A stretch of 21,811 nt of DNA from a virus: positions 1 to 21,811 of IMG/VR virus record IMGVR_UViG_3300042294_001786; one strand, given 5' to 3'. Within the stretch, counting starts at the first letter, position 1. Each line of letters opens with the position of its first letter. A program made the position numbers and the translations under genes. The notes beneath the pieces are model-generated. The model was not told the origin of the DNA, did not search any database, and saw only the letters and a list, made by a program, of their open reading frames with translations. This document shows, in pieces, positions 1 through 6,390 of this stretch.

Positions 1-179
1 TTTACACGCTTCAAGACACTCCAGAATTCTTGACTTACGAGGAACCGGTAAGCTACGCGCACGTGGAAAACAAGTTCAGAATCAAGGAATTTGACATCGA
101 TTACGATCCAGAAGTGATTGAAACTGCTAAATCAAAAGTATTGGAATGTAGAGAATATTTAAACGGTATTGGAATATGA
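1..179 (+). CDS. C-terminal fragment of an unidentified protein (cut by window edge)
   Basis: The third frame is open from the window edge to the TGA at 177-179 and gives about 58 residues, rich in Glu, Asp and Lys (for example VENKFRIKEFDIDYDPEVIE). The ATG of the next gene overlaps this stop in an ATGA junction, as seen in many gene pairs here, which supports real coding. The lysine- and acid-rich tail would suit the end of a phage PD-(D/E)XK exonuclease or recombination protein of a replication module, but no catalytic motif lies in the visible part, so this is only a guess from position. The N-terminus and most of the protein are outside the window. Confidence 0.6.
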   Translation, partial: YTLQDTPEFLTYEEPVSYAHVENKFRIKEFDIDYDPEVIETAKSKVLECREYLNGIGI

Positions 180-385
180 AAAAGCAGACGGCAGTAGAAT
201 GGATTCATGAGCAATTAACTTCCACTTGGTTTGACGGTAAGTCTTCCAAGGAAATACTAGAAATAGCTAAGTATAAAGAGAGAGAACAGATTGCAGACGC
301 TCATAGAGAAGGTGCTTGGTTCTATGCAGTAAAAACCTACGAAAGTGGTCATAATTACTACGAAGAAACCTACGGAAAGAAATGA
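176..385 (+). CDS. Small conserved phage protein, 69 aa
   Basis: A short soluble protein beginning MKKQTAVEWIHEQL, with a central helix (ILEIAKYKEREQIADAHREG) and an aromatic C-terminus (HNYYEETYGKK). The TAVEW start followed by an 'AK..E.EQI.DA' helix is a pattern I know from many small Bacteroidota phage and prophage proteins; no function is known to me. It is translationally coupled to the upstream gene by an ATGA overlap. Its stop codon is followed at once by the first poly-C motif. There are no membrane segments and no cysteines. Coding status is well supported, function unknown. Confidence 0.75.
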   Translation: MKKQTAVEWIHEQLTSTWFDGKSSKEILEIAKYKEREQIADAHREGAWFYAVKTYESGHNYYEETYGKK

Positions 386-386
386 C

Positions 387-401
387 ACCCTACCCCCCCC
401 C
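387..401 (+). repeat. Intergenic poly-C motif, copy 1 (C9)
   Basis: The core ACCCTACCCCCCC, here with nine C in the final run, lies directly between the stop of the 69-aa gene and the start of the HTH gene at 411. The same 13-base core occurs exactly at 1143-1155 and 3615-3627. It is not a Shine-Dalgarno sequence, since it is C and not G on the coding strand. The role is unknown. Confidence 0.7.
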
Positions 402-410
402 TATTAAATC

Positions 411-857
411 ATGACATCACTAAACCAGATACAAAAAGACGAGATAGTCAGGCTATATAAACTTAAAGTAATGAATAAAAATATAGCGACTATTTTAAAT
501 ATTAGTAGGCACGTAGTAAACAATTACATCTACAAAGACTACTTGCTTACCAATGAGAGAGCTAAGAACACGTGCGATTACATGAAAGATGCAGATCAAG
601 TAATTGAATTATATGTTAAAGGTCTTCCATATAAAGAAATTATGTCTATGACTGGTGTAAAATACCATCATTTGTGCGAAATCATAAAGCTAACGCCTAG
701 TAGAAGAATAGAGCCGTTATCTATAAAATTAGTACGAAAAATAGATAGAATGGTAGAGGAAAATTGGAGAACTTGCGACATAGCAAAAGAGCTGGATTTA
801 GAGTACAATAAAGTCTCACATTGGGTGAGAAAAGCACGAAAGGAGGGTGTACACTAG
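411..857 (+). CDS. Protein with three tandem helix-turn-helix units; possible origin- or operator-binding protein
   Basis: The 148 residues read as three homeodomain-like HTH units in series: about residues 6-46 (QKDEIVRLYKLKVMNKNIAT then ILNISRHVVNNYI), 60-95 (QVIELYVKGLPYKEIMSMTG then VKYHHLCEII) and 103-142 (KLVRKIDRMVEENWRTCDIA then KELDLEYNKVSHWVRKARK). Each has the 'hydrophobic helix, I/A-x-x-L/M, turn, recognition helix' layout. Such proteins bind DNA; nothing suggests recombinase or nuclease activity. Its stop codon lies inside the first of a run of GTGTACAC repeats leading into about 330 bp of non-coding DNA before the primase-helicase. An inferred role is binding these repeats, as replication initiator or as repressor of the replication operon. 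A plain transcription regulator acting elsewhere is also possible. Confidence 0.75.
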   Translation: MTSLNQIQKDEIVRLYKLKVMNKNIATILNISRHVVNNYIYKDYLLTNERAKNTCDYMKDADQVIELYVKGLPYKEIMSMTGVKYHHLCEIIKLTPSRRIEPLSIKLVRKIDRMVEENWRTCDIAKELDLEYNKVSHWVRKARKEGVH

Positions 858-1118
858 TGTACACTAAGTGTACACCTAAGTGTAAACCAAAATCGGCCTC
901 CATTGGCTCCAATCGCAATAAGTGAACACTTTGAACACTTTTTGACAAAAATGAAAAAAAATAAATTTTCACCTAGTCAAAAAAAATACATTATAAAAAA
1001 AAGTGTAAACCTGTAAACCTAGCGCAAAAAACCGCCTAAAATCCCGCTAATTTAAGCGCATTGGCACTTTAGGGGGGTTTACACTAGGTGTAAACTAAGT
1101 GTAAACTTGTGTACACTT
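847..1118 (+). repeat. Iteron-like repeats; candidate replication origin or operator array
   Basis: Copies of GTGTACACT or GTGTAAACY occur in four clusters: 847-888 (four copies starting at 847, 857, 868 and 880), 922-940 (two degenerate copies with GAACACT), 1003-1019 (two), and 1078-1118 (four, the first reading TTTACACTA). Starts within a cluster are 8-12 bp apart, mostly close to one helical turn. Between clusters lie an A/T-rich stretch at 940-1002 with several A runs, and a hairpin CGCT-AATTTA-AGCG at 1045-1058 nested inside CCTAAA/TTTAGG (1035-1040 and 1068-1073). Iterons, an A/T-rich block and a following primase-helicase gene are the classical layout of a phage or plasmid origin. An operator array controlling the primase operon would look similar. 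Confidence 0.6.
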
Positions 1119-1186
1119 TTTTGCCAAAAACAGCTGATTTATACCCTACCCCCCCTCTTTTTTTCAAACCTTTGTAAAACACAAAA
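858..1186. other. Non-coding region before the primase-helicase (329 bp)
   Basis: No plausible gene on either strand; the short frames here are low-complexity, Phe- and Leu-rich reads of A/T tracts. It holds most of the iteron-like repeats, the A/T-rich block, the nested hairpin, the only G run of the window (G6 at 1072-1077), and a poly-C motif at 1143-1155. About 30 bp of A-rich leader precede the ATG of the primase-helicase, the usual form of a Bacteroidota start. AACCTTTG at 1169-1176 differs from the -7 consensus TAnnTTTG at one base but has no clear partner, so no promoter is claimed. Confidence 0.6.
1143..1155 (+). repeat. Intergenic poly-C motif, copy 2 (C7)
   Basis: An exact copy of ACCCTACCCCCCC, followed by TCTTTTTTTC, 31 bp before the start of the primase-helicase. 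It sits 25 bp after the last iteron-like repeat, so it may belong to the same origin or control region. Confidence 0.7.
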
Positions 1187-3394
1187 ATGAACGTAACATT
1201 AGGAAGAGCAATTAATTTACTGAACTCAGGTTTCAGTGTAATGCCAATATCGGAGGGTAAAAAACCTTTGATTTTATGGAAGGAATACCAGACAAAAAAA
1301 ATAGAAAAGTCAGAATTAGAGAAGCTCGAATACAAGACCAAAGGATACGGTATTATAACTGGTTTTTACGATGTTGAATGTATAGATGTAGACTTAAAGG
1401 TATTTCCAACTATCCAAGACGGAAAGAAATTCTGGAGTGACTTTATTTCTTTTATATCAGATTATATTGATGACTTTAATAGAAAGTTTGTAATATATAA
1501 GACTATAAATTCCGGCTACCATATTATCTACAGATGCTCAAAGGTAGATGGAAACAGAAAGCTCGCTACACTCAAAGGACATTCTCAAGCCTTAATTGAA
1601 ACTAGGGGAACTGGTGGATACATTTATATCTACGATAATCAAGTATCTGATTTGTCTTATGAGCAAGTGCAGGAGATTACCGAAGAAGAAAGAGAGATTC
1701 TGTTTGGATTGTGCCGGTACTTCCATTACGATGAAGCCAAGGAGGAAACTAAGATTGAGATCACAGAATATAGTGGACTTACTCCTTGGCAAGATTACAA
1801 TCAGAGAAACAAGGTGCTAGATTTAATTGCAAATGAGTTTACTGCAGTTAAGCACCTTACGGATAGAATAGTGATAAGAAAAACTAATTCTAAGGATGCC
1901 TTGCATGGATTTATATACAAGGATAGCGGATTGTGTTATCTCTTCACTACGGCCACGATTTACCCTCATGAGACACCTTTAACTCCGTTTAGTATCTATG
2001 CTTACAAATACTTCAATGGAGACTTCTCAATGGCTGCAAAAGAGCTGTACAAGGAAGGCTATGGAGAGCGAAAGATTCGCAAGGTAGAAATAGAGAAAAT
2101 TGAGATTCCGCAAGAGGATTTAATATTTCCCATTGATGTGTTCCCAGAATCATTGCAGAGTTATATTTTGTTAAATCAGAAAACACTTAATCATTCTATT
2201 GACTACATGGGTAGTTCCTTACTTTGGCTTTTGTCTTTGTGCATTGGTAACGCTTGCAAGGTAGAAGTAAAAACAGGATGGAGGGAATCTTGCAACATTT
2301 GGATTGGATTAATAGGCAAGGCAGGACTAGGAAAAACACCAAGTATAAATGCAATAATATTCCCTATTGCTAAGAAGAATAGCTTTGAGATTAAGCACTA
2401 CCAGAACGAGTACAAAAAGTACAAGGAATTCGAGCGCTTGACTTCAAAGGAAAAAAAGGATGTAGAGGAAATTAAGGAGCCCGTAAGAAAGCAGCTAATT
2501 GTAAATGACATCACCGTAGAAGCGTTGGCGGATTTGCACGAGGAAAATCAAGTAGGTATTGCGGTATTTAAGGATGAGTTGAACGGGTGGATCAAGGACA
2601 TGAATAAATACAAGCCTGGCTCTGATCTCGAGTTTTGGCTCTCATGTTGGTCGAATCAAGCAGCGATTTTAACTAGAAAGTCTGCAAAAAGTAGCTTTGT
2701 TGCTAGTCCATTGATTCCAGTGCTAGGTGGTATACAACCTGGAATATTTTCTCAGATTTCCACCATGGAAAACAAAGACAATGGATTCCTAGACAGATTG
2801 CTAGTTAGTTATCCAGATAAGGAGATTGAACACTACAACAAGAACTCAATTGACCAAGAAATATTGGATTGGTACGAAGCTTACATTAGTCAGTTCTATA
2901 ACCTAGTCAGAAACCAAGTTTTGCAGTACAATAAATTTGGAGAAATCGAGAGTCGAATCATTCGATTTGATAGCAAAGCAGATATTGAGTGGGAGCGTAT
3001 ATTTAACAACATTACGGATTTACAGAACTCTGATGACATATCGGAATATGTAAAGTCGATGTTGAGTAAGCAGAAGGCTTATGTTCCTAGATTTGCTCTG
3101 TTGATTAATACTTTGTGGTCATTCGAGACAGGAAAGGATTTTGACTTTGTTACTAAGGAATCTTTGCTGAAGGCAGAAAAGTTAAGCAACTACTTTATTG
3201 CAATGTCTAAGAAGATTAAGATTAGCAGCTTAGAATCTAATGAACTTAGTGAGATTATCAGGTCTATGAAAAACGAGTCAATAGAAAAGAAAATCGAGAT
3301 GATTAATAAGACCATCCCAGATTTTAACCGCTCTGAGTTAGCAGAGTTACTAAATGTAAGTAGAACAACGATTTATAAACACTTAAAAAAATGA
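1187..3394 (+). CDS. Prim-Pol / DUF3987-type primase-helicase fusion
   Basis: A 735-residue replication protein. The N-terminus (about 1-180) is a bifunctional primase/polymerase domain of the archaeo-eukaryotic primase type: the metal-binding acids are visible in DVECIDVDL (D67, D69), followed by the SGYH motif (109-112) and a conserved arginine region IETRGTGG (137-144). From about 315 a DUF3987-like P-loop helicase domain follows, with Walker A GKAGLGKTPS (377-386) and Walker B GIAVFKDEL (457-465). The last 25 residues (ELAELLNVSRTTIYKHLKK) form an HTH that could bind the nearby repeats. The protein should make primers and unwind the phage DNA. Its position directly after the iterons and the three-HTH gene fits an origin-proximal replication operon. 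The end overlaps the next start by an ATGA. Domain calls are firm; substrate details are inferred. Confidence 0.9.
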   Translation: MNVTLGRAINLLNSGFSVMPISEGKKPLILWKEYQTKKIEKSELEKLEYKTKGYGIITGFYDVECIDVDLKVFPTIQDGKKFWSDFISFISDYIDDFNRKFVIYKTINSGYHIIYRCSKVDGNRKLATLKGHSQALIETRGTGGYIYIYDNQVSDLSYEQVQEITEEEREILFGLCRYFHYDEAKEETKIEITEYSGLTPWQDYNQRNKVLDLIANEFTAVKHLTDRIVIRKTNSKDALHGFIYKDSGLCYLFTTATIYPHETPLTPFSIYAYKYFNGDFSMAAKELYKEGYGERKIRKVEIEKIEIPQEDLIFPIDVFPESLQSYILLNQKTLNHSIDYMGSSLLWLLSLCIGNACKVEVKTGWRESCNIWIGLIGKAGLGKTPSINAIIFPIAKKNSFEIKHYQNEYKKYKEFERLTSKEKKDVEEIKEPVRKQLIVNDITVEALADLHEENQVGIAVFKDELNGWIKDMNKYKPGSDLEFWLSCWSNQAAILTRKSAKSSFVASPLIPVLGGIQPGIFSQISTMENKDNGFLDRLLVSYPDKEIEHYNKNSIDQEILDWYEAYISQFYNLVRNQVLQYNKFGEIESRIIRFDSKADIEWERIFNNITDLQNSDDISEYVKSMLSKQKAYVPRFALLINTLWSFETGKDFDFVTKESLLKAEKLSNYFIAMSKKIKISSLESNELSEIIRSMKNESIEKKIEMINKTIPDFNRSELAELLNVSRTTIYKHLKK

Positions 3395-3612
3395 TTGAAG
3401 CACTAGACGAAATATCAGAAATCCCATTTGATGTATTTTGGGATAAGTTTAATGAAGCAAGACCTGGGGATTATGATAAGACCTACACTCAAGGTATTTG
3501 GCTAAAAATGAGAGAAACAAATAGGGTACTTGCATTTGAATATCTATGCAGGTTTGGAACAGATTATTATTGGCCGCATCATCATTTAGATGCATTTGAT
3601 TTACCATTTTAA
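3391..3612 (+). CDS. Small protein with an SSB-like DLPF tail, 73 aa
   Basis: The protein begins MIEALDEISEIPFDVFWDKF, is rich in aromatic residues (four Trp, six Tyr or more), and ends HLDAFDLPF. The last four residues equal those of the SSB-like protein at 5293-5607 and resemble the conserved acidic C-terminal peptide of bacterial SSB (DDIPF in E. coli), which recruits partner enzymes. No OB-fold is evident. The start overlaps the primase-helicase stop (ATGA), so the two are translationally coupled and may work together. A possible role is a replication accessory that mimics or competes with the SSB tail; that is inference from four residues and position. Otherwise unknown. Confidence 0.7.
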   Translation: MIEALDEISEIPFDVFWDKFNEARPGDYDKTYTQGIWLKMRETNRVLAFEYLCRFGTDYYWPHHHLDAFDLPF

Positions 3613-3614
3613 AT

Positions 3615-3628
3615 ACCCTACCCCCCCC
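3615..3628 (+). repeat. Intergenic poly-C motif, copy 3 (C8)
   Basis: ACCCTACCCCCCC plus one further C, in the 26-bp gap between the DLPF-tailed gene and the methyltransferase. As in copy 1 it fills the space right after a stop and before an A/T-rich leader and ATG. Confidence 0.7.
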
Positions 3629-3638
3629 TTATTTTATT

Positions 3639-4781
3639 ATGAGACACGATTCTTTATTTTCAGGTATTGGAGGCTTTGATTTAGCCTCGGAGTGGATTGG
3701 ATGGGAAAATGTTTTCCATTGCGAATGGAATGAATTTGGACAAAAAGTTTTAAAATATTACTGGCCTAAATCAATAACTTACAATGATATCACCAAGACA
3801 AATTTCTCTATTCACCGAGGAACAATTGACATCCTTACAGGTGGATTCCCCTGTCAACCCTATTCATCCGCAGGAAAGCGACTCGGCAAGGAGGATGAGA
3901 GACACCTCTGGCCGGAGATGCTTAGAGCAATTCGAGAGATTCAGCCGACCTGGGTTGTGGGCGAAAATGTTCGCGGGCTTACTAATTGGAACGGAGGGTT
4001 GGTATTCGACGAAGTGCAGGCTTACCTGGAAGCTGAAGGCTACGAAATCACACCGTTTCTACTTCCAGCTTGTGCCGTCAACGCTCCCCATAGAAGGGAT
4101 AGAATTTGGTTTATTGCCTACTCCCCTAGCGCAAGCGAGAGAGCAAAAGAGTTTCGACAAATACGATCAGAGAATGGAGAGATTAGTGGAGAAGGGTCAC
4201 AAACCATTTACGATGCCACTAGACCAAATGGCATTGAGGGGACTACTTCCGACTCCGACCTGTTTCGATGCGACCAACGCATCCAACACAATGAAGTCAA
4301 CACAGGTGAAGGAAGGATCAATGCATTCAGTCACATTGACAAGGGCATTATCAATGGGGATGCTACCGACTCCGAACTCAAGGGATTACAAGGATGCACA
4401 AACACCCGAAAAGTATCAGGAAAGAAAGGAGCTTTGGGCGGAGAAGGGAATAAATTTACAACTCAGTTTGCCTCAATTGATAAAGAATCAAATGCTTCCG
4501 ACTCCGATGTCTTCGGATTGCGGGGACAAAGTAACAGGATTGGAAACTCAAGACTCATTGGTAAAAATAGCAAGGGAAATAACTGGCAAAACTTCCCAAC
4601 TGTCTCCCCAATTTGTGATGCAAATGATGGGATTTCCGACAGATTGGACTCTATTACCTTTCCTAAATGGAGAAACGAATCAATTAAAGCCGGAGGAAAC
4701 GCAATCGTCCCACAAGTAGTTTATCAAATATTTAAAGCAATTGAGCAATACAATGAATTAAATAAACAGCTTTCTATATGA
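3639..4781 (+). CDS. DNA (cytosine-5-)-methyltransferase
   Basis: A 380-residue C5-MTase with the diagnostic motifs in order: motif I FSGIGGFDLA (7-16, SAM binding), motif IV GGFPCQPYSSAG (68-79, nucleophile Cys72), motif VI GENV (108-111), motif VIII RRDRIWFIA (152-160) and motif X GGNAIVPQV (352-360). It transfers a methyl group to C5 of cytosine, probably to protect phage DNA from host restriction. The stretch between motifs VIII and X (about 161-340), where target recognition lies in this family, is unusual: low in hydrophobics, with repeated (S/T)DS units such as TSDSD, ATDSE and ASDSD. That stretch is also read in the +1 frame as a second long ORF with LPTP repeats. All catalytic residues are present, so activity is likely. 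The stop overlaps the next start (ATGA). Confidence 0.93.
   Translation: MRHDSLFSGIGGFDLASEWIGWENVFHCEWNEFGQKVLKYYWPKSITYNDITKTNFSIHRGTIDILTGGFPCQPYSSAGKRLGKEDERHLWPEMLRAIREIQPTWVVGENVRGLTNWNGGLVFDEVQAYLEAEGYEITPFLLPACAVNAPHRRDRIWFIAYSPSASERAKEFRQIRSENGEISGEGSQTIYDATRPNGIEGTTSDSDLFRCDQRIQHNEVNTGEGRINAFSHIDKGIINGDATDSELKGLQGCTNTRKVSGKKGALGGEGNKFTTQFASIDKESNASDSDVFGLRGQSNRIGNSRLIGKNSKGNNWQNFPTVSPICDANDGISDRLDSITFPKWRNESIKAGGNAIVPQVVYQIFKAIEQYNELNKQLSI
3784..4719 (+). CDS. Overprinted LPTP-repeat ORF inside the methyltransferase gene, 311 aa
   Basis: This frame, +1 relative to the methyltransferase, stays open for 311 codons wholly inside it. It is not a random read: it holds a block CRLTWKLKATKSHRFYFQLV (78-97) followed by PSTLP and GLLPTP, four LPTP repeats at residues 111, 155, 194 and 238 (39-44 residues apart), and LSPQFVMQMMGFPTDWT (273-289). 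From memory, proteins with this same succession (TWKLK, FQLVPST, repeated LPTP, MGFP-DW) are common as hypothetical or methyltransferase-associated ORFs in phages and Bacteroides. Each LPTP falls on the same bases as an (S/T)DS-type unit of the methyltransferase, so the two repeats are two readings of one DNA repeat. Whether it is translated is unknown. A start at this ATG has no special signal, and a shorter product is possible. Confidence 0.55.
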   Translation: MISPRQISLFTEEQLTSLQVDSPVNPIHPQESDSARRMRDTSGRRCLEQFERFSRPGLWAKMFAGLLIGTEGWYSTKCRLTWKLKATKSHRFYFQLVPSTLPIEGIEFGLLPTPLAQAREQKSFDKYDQRMERLVEKGHKPFTMPLDQMALRGLLPTPTCFDATNASNTMKSTQVKEGSMHSVTLTRALSMGMLPTPNSRDYKDAQTPEKYQERKELWAEKGINLQLSLPQLIKNQMLPTPMSSDCGDKVTGLETQDSLVKIAREITGKTSQLSPQFVMQMMGFPTDWTLLPFLNGETNQLKPEETQSSHK

Positions 4782-5260
4782 AACCACTAGACATTCTAAA
4801 ACAGCTCAAGCAAGATTCTATGCTAGAATCCTATCCTAATGTGCCCAAGTATGCTATTTCAGCACCAAAGTACGAGGATAAGACAGCTAATGGCCTAACC
4901 AAATGCGTCAAGGAGTTCTTAGAGCTTAGTGGATACCAAGCAGAGCGAATCAACACTATGGGTAGACCAATAGACAACCGGAAGCAAGTGACCGATGTAA
5001 TAGGCCGAACCAAGACCATCGGATCAATGACATGGGGTAAGTCAACGGCAACTAAAGGATCAGCGGATATATCAGCTACTATACTTGGTAGGTCGGTAAA
5101 GATAGAGGTAAAGATAGGAGCAGACAGACAGTCAGAACACCAGAAAATCTATCAAGAAGCTATCGAAAAGTCTGGAGGTCAGTACTGGATAGTGAAAAAC
5201 TTTGATGACTTCTATAAAAAATATGAAAATTTTCTTTTATCCAATAAATCAATAAGTTAA
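4778..5260 (+). CDS. VRR-NUC-type nuclease, 160 aa
   Basis: The C-terminal half carries the PD-(D/E)XK layout of VRR-NUC nucleases: KGSADISATILGRSVKIEVK (93-112) supplies D97, E110 and K112, and the downstream SEHQKIYQEAIEKSGGQYW (119-137) has the Gln122 typical of the family, followed by the closing beta-strand YWIVKNFDDF. The N-terminal 80 residues are less recognisable, basic and possibly DNA-binding. Stand-alone phage VRR-NUC proteins are proposed to cut branched or structured DNA in replication and recombination. Its place between a methyltransferase and an SSB-like protein fits that role. A restriction-like function together with the adjacent methyltransferase cannot be excluded, but the Q-containing motif favours VRR-NUC. 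Confidence 0.8.
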   Translation: MKPLDILKQLKQDSMLESYPNVPKYAISAPKYEDKTANGLTKCVKEFLELSGYQAERINTMGRPIDNRKQVTDVIGRTKTIGSMTWGKSTATKGSADISATILGRSVKIEVKIGADRQSEHQKIYQEAIEKSGGQYWIVKNFDDFYKKYENFLLSNKSIS

Positions 5261-5292
5261 TATTACAAGACAAAACAAAAACAAACAAAACA

Positions 5293-5607
5293 ATGGCAAA
5301 TTTATCAGAAATCTTCCTAAAGCAGGAAACACTAGAAACCCTACTTACAACCGTTAAGGCAAAGGGTTTAAAAGGAGTCTCTCTAACCATATCTATGAAC
5401 GATGAGGCCAACGATTACGGTCAGAATGTGCAATCCTATGTCTCACAGACAAAAGAGGACAGAGAGGCTAAAAAGCCTAAATTCTGGACAGGATCAGGCA
5501 AAGTATTTTGGTCTGATAATAAACCAGCAATGGTAGTAGAAAAAAAGCAGGCTCATCAATCTAAAGCTCAATATGCCGAGAAAGAAAGCAACGACCTACC
5601 ATTCTAA
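5293..5607 (+). CDS. Probable single-stranded DNA-binding protein, 104 aa
   Basis: The protein has a compact beta-rich core of about 85 residues (KGLKGVSLTISM, VQSYVSQT, KFWTGSGKVFW, PAMVVEKK), then a hydrophilic linker (QAHQSKAQYAEKES) and the terminal peptide NDLPF. A small beta domain plus flexible tail ending in an acidic DLPF peptide is the design of SSB, and the gene sits among replication genes. The leader before the ATG is almost purely A and C, the kind of start linked to strong translation in Bacteroidota. Sequence similarity to classical OB-fold SSB is not obvious to me, so the assignment rests on tail, size and context. Known partners of such tails include primases, helicases and nucleases. 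Confidence 0.6.
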   Translation: MANLSEIFLKQETLETLLTTVKAKGLKGVSLTISMNDEANDYGQNVQSYVSQTKEDREAKKPKFWTGSGKVFWSDNKPAMVVEKKQAHQSKAQYAEKESNDLPF

Positions 5608-5833
5608 GTTTATCCTCAAACGTAGGTTTATTACTAAGTTTAACGAATTTACAGATTGGCAAGATATCGGATATGGAGAGTTTCTCTCCATTGAAGATGT
5701 CCAAGACAAAATCAAGATGCTAATTCAGAACTATAAAAATAAGCACATTGAGGTACACTTTGAAATGAATGGTAAATTGCTAGATTTTAATGGAAATGAA
5801 ATATCACATCCAATTAAATTTACTCCAAAATGA
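5573..5833 (+). CDS. Small hypothetical protein, 86 aa
   Basis: A basic N-terminus (MPRKKATTYHSKFILKRRF) is followed by a mixed alpha/beta body (FTDWQDIGYGEFLSIEDVQD, KIKMLIQNYKNKHIEVHFEM). The frame overlaps the SSB-like gene by 35 bp. No later ATG leaves most of the protein intact, so initiation inside the upstream gene is the simplest reading, though a non-ATG start nearer its stop is possible. The end overlaps the next small gene (ATGA). I do not recognise a family. The position after SSB suggests an early accessory protein. Confidence 0.6.
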   Translation: MPRKKATTYHSKFILKRRFITKFNEFTDWQDIGYGEFLSIEDVQDKIKMLIQNYKNKHIEVHFEMNGKLLDFNGNEISHPIKFTPK

Positions 5834-5997
5834 AAATTCGTCTTTTGCAGTTACTTAAATTTATAAATACAGCTTTAGGTTTTATGACCTGCCTATATTT
5901 AATAAGTAAGTCTCTAGGGATGTTTGCATTGGTACTTGCTATTTTCGTCATATACTTAAACTTCAAAATTGATGAAATACTCAACGGAACAAATTAA
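5830..5997 (+). CDS. Small membrane protein, 55 aa
   Basis: A short ORF that starts MKIRLLQLLKFINTALGFMT and is almost wholly hydrophobic up to about residue 44, ending FKIDEILNGTN. Two membrane helices fit, about residues 5-24 and 29-44, with a short polar turn (SKS) and a charged C-terminus. The ATGA overlap with the 86-aa gene and the overlap with the start of the next gene place it in the same tight operon, which argues that it is real. No function can be assigned; small membrane proteins in early phage regions often act in superinfection exclusion, which is only a possibility here. Confidence 0.6.
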   Translation: MKIRLLQLLKFINTALGFMTCLYLISKSLGMFALVLAIFVIYLNFKIDEILNGTN

Positions 5998-6202
5998 AAG
6001 AGCAGTTAGATCATGCGTATGTTGCCAGAACAATGGCTTAAAAGTACATCTTGACATGGAAGATCATACAGAAGCTGGAGAGATATTCTTTAACCATTTC
6101 AGTGGCATTGTGGAGCCTAGACTTACAGAACTTCTTGAGAATACTAGATACGTTATTAAGCTACAACTTATTACTAGACACTTACAACACAATTACAAAT
6201 GA
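5972..6202 (+). CDS. Small hypothetical protein, 76 aa
   Basis: The ORF starts at the ATG at 5972 (MKYSTEQIKRAVRS); a TTG just before it would add one residue. It carries three close cysteines (C15, C17, C18 in SCVCCQNN) and a C-terminal helix (VIKLQLITRHLQHNYK). The cysteine cluster is too small for a clear zinc finger without more ligands, although His27 and His32 lie near. It overlaps the small membrane-protein gene by 26 bp and the following gene by an ATGA. Unknown function. Confidence 0.6.
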   Translation: MKYSTEQIKRAVRSCVCCQNNGLKVHLDMEDHTEAGEIFFNHFSGIVEPRLTELLENTRYVIKLQLITRHLQHNYK

Positions 6203-6390
6203 TAAAATACAAATATGAAGAATTAGACTTTCATGTCGATTCAGAATCTGGAAACTTAGTTATCGACTACGGAGAAAATATAGTTGAAATAGAAAATCAC
6301 ATTGCAATAGAGCTTGTTGAAATATTGAGGCAGAAACTCTATTTGCATAGAGAACAAAAAGAAAGTGTAATCAAACGATTCTTTAAATAA
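6199..6390 (+). CDS. Small hypothetical protein, 63 aa
   Basis: An acidic N-terminal part (YKYEELDFHVDSESGNLVID) leads into a helix (HIAIELVEILRQKLYLHREQ) with a basic end (VIKRFFK). It is coupled by an ATGA to the previous gene and by TAATG to the next. The family is not recognised; it is probably a small soluble early protein. Confidence 0.6.
   Translation: MIKYKYEELDFHVDSESGNLVIDYGENIVEIENHIAIELVEILRQKLYLHREQKESVIKRFFK

Noticed and set aside
387-401. Poly-C/G tracts as G-quadruplexes
   Set aside because: The minus strand has one long G run plus GGG, not four separated G tracts; only a two-layer form could be drawn, too weak to claim.
847-1118. Repeat clusters as a CRISPR array
   Set aside because: Units are only about 10 bp with almost no spacers; no 25-35 bp repeat/spacer rhythm and no cas gene.
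721-1341. Minus-strand ORFs across the iteron region and the primase start
   Set aside because: Low-complexity Phe, Leu and Ser reads of A/T tracts and repeats; no recognisable protein pattern, and they lie antisense to well-supported genes or repeats.
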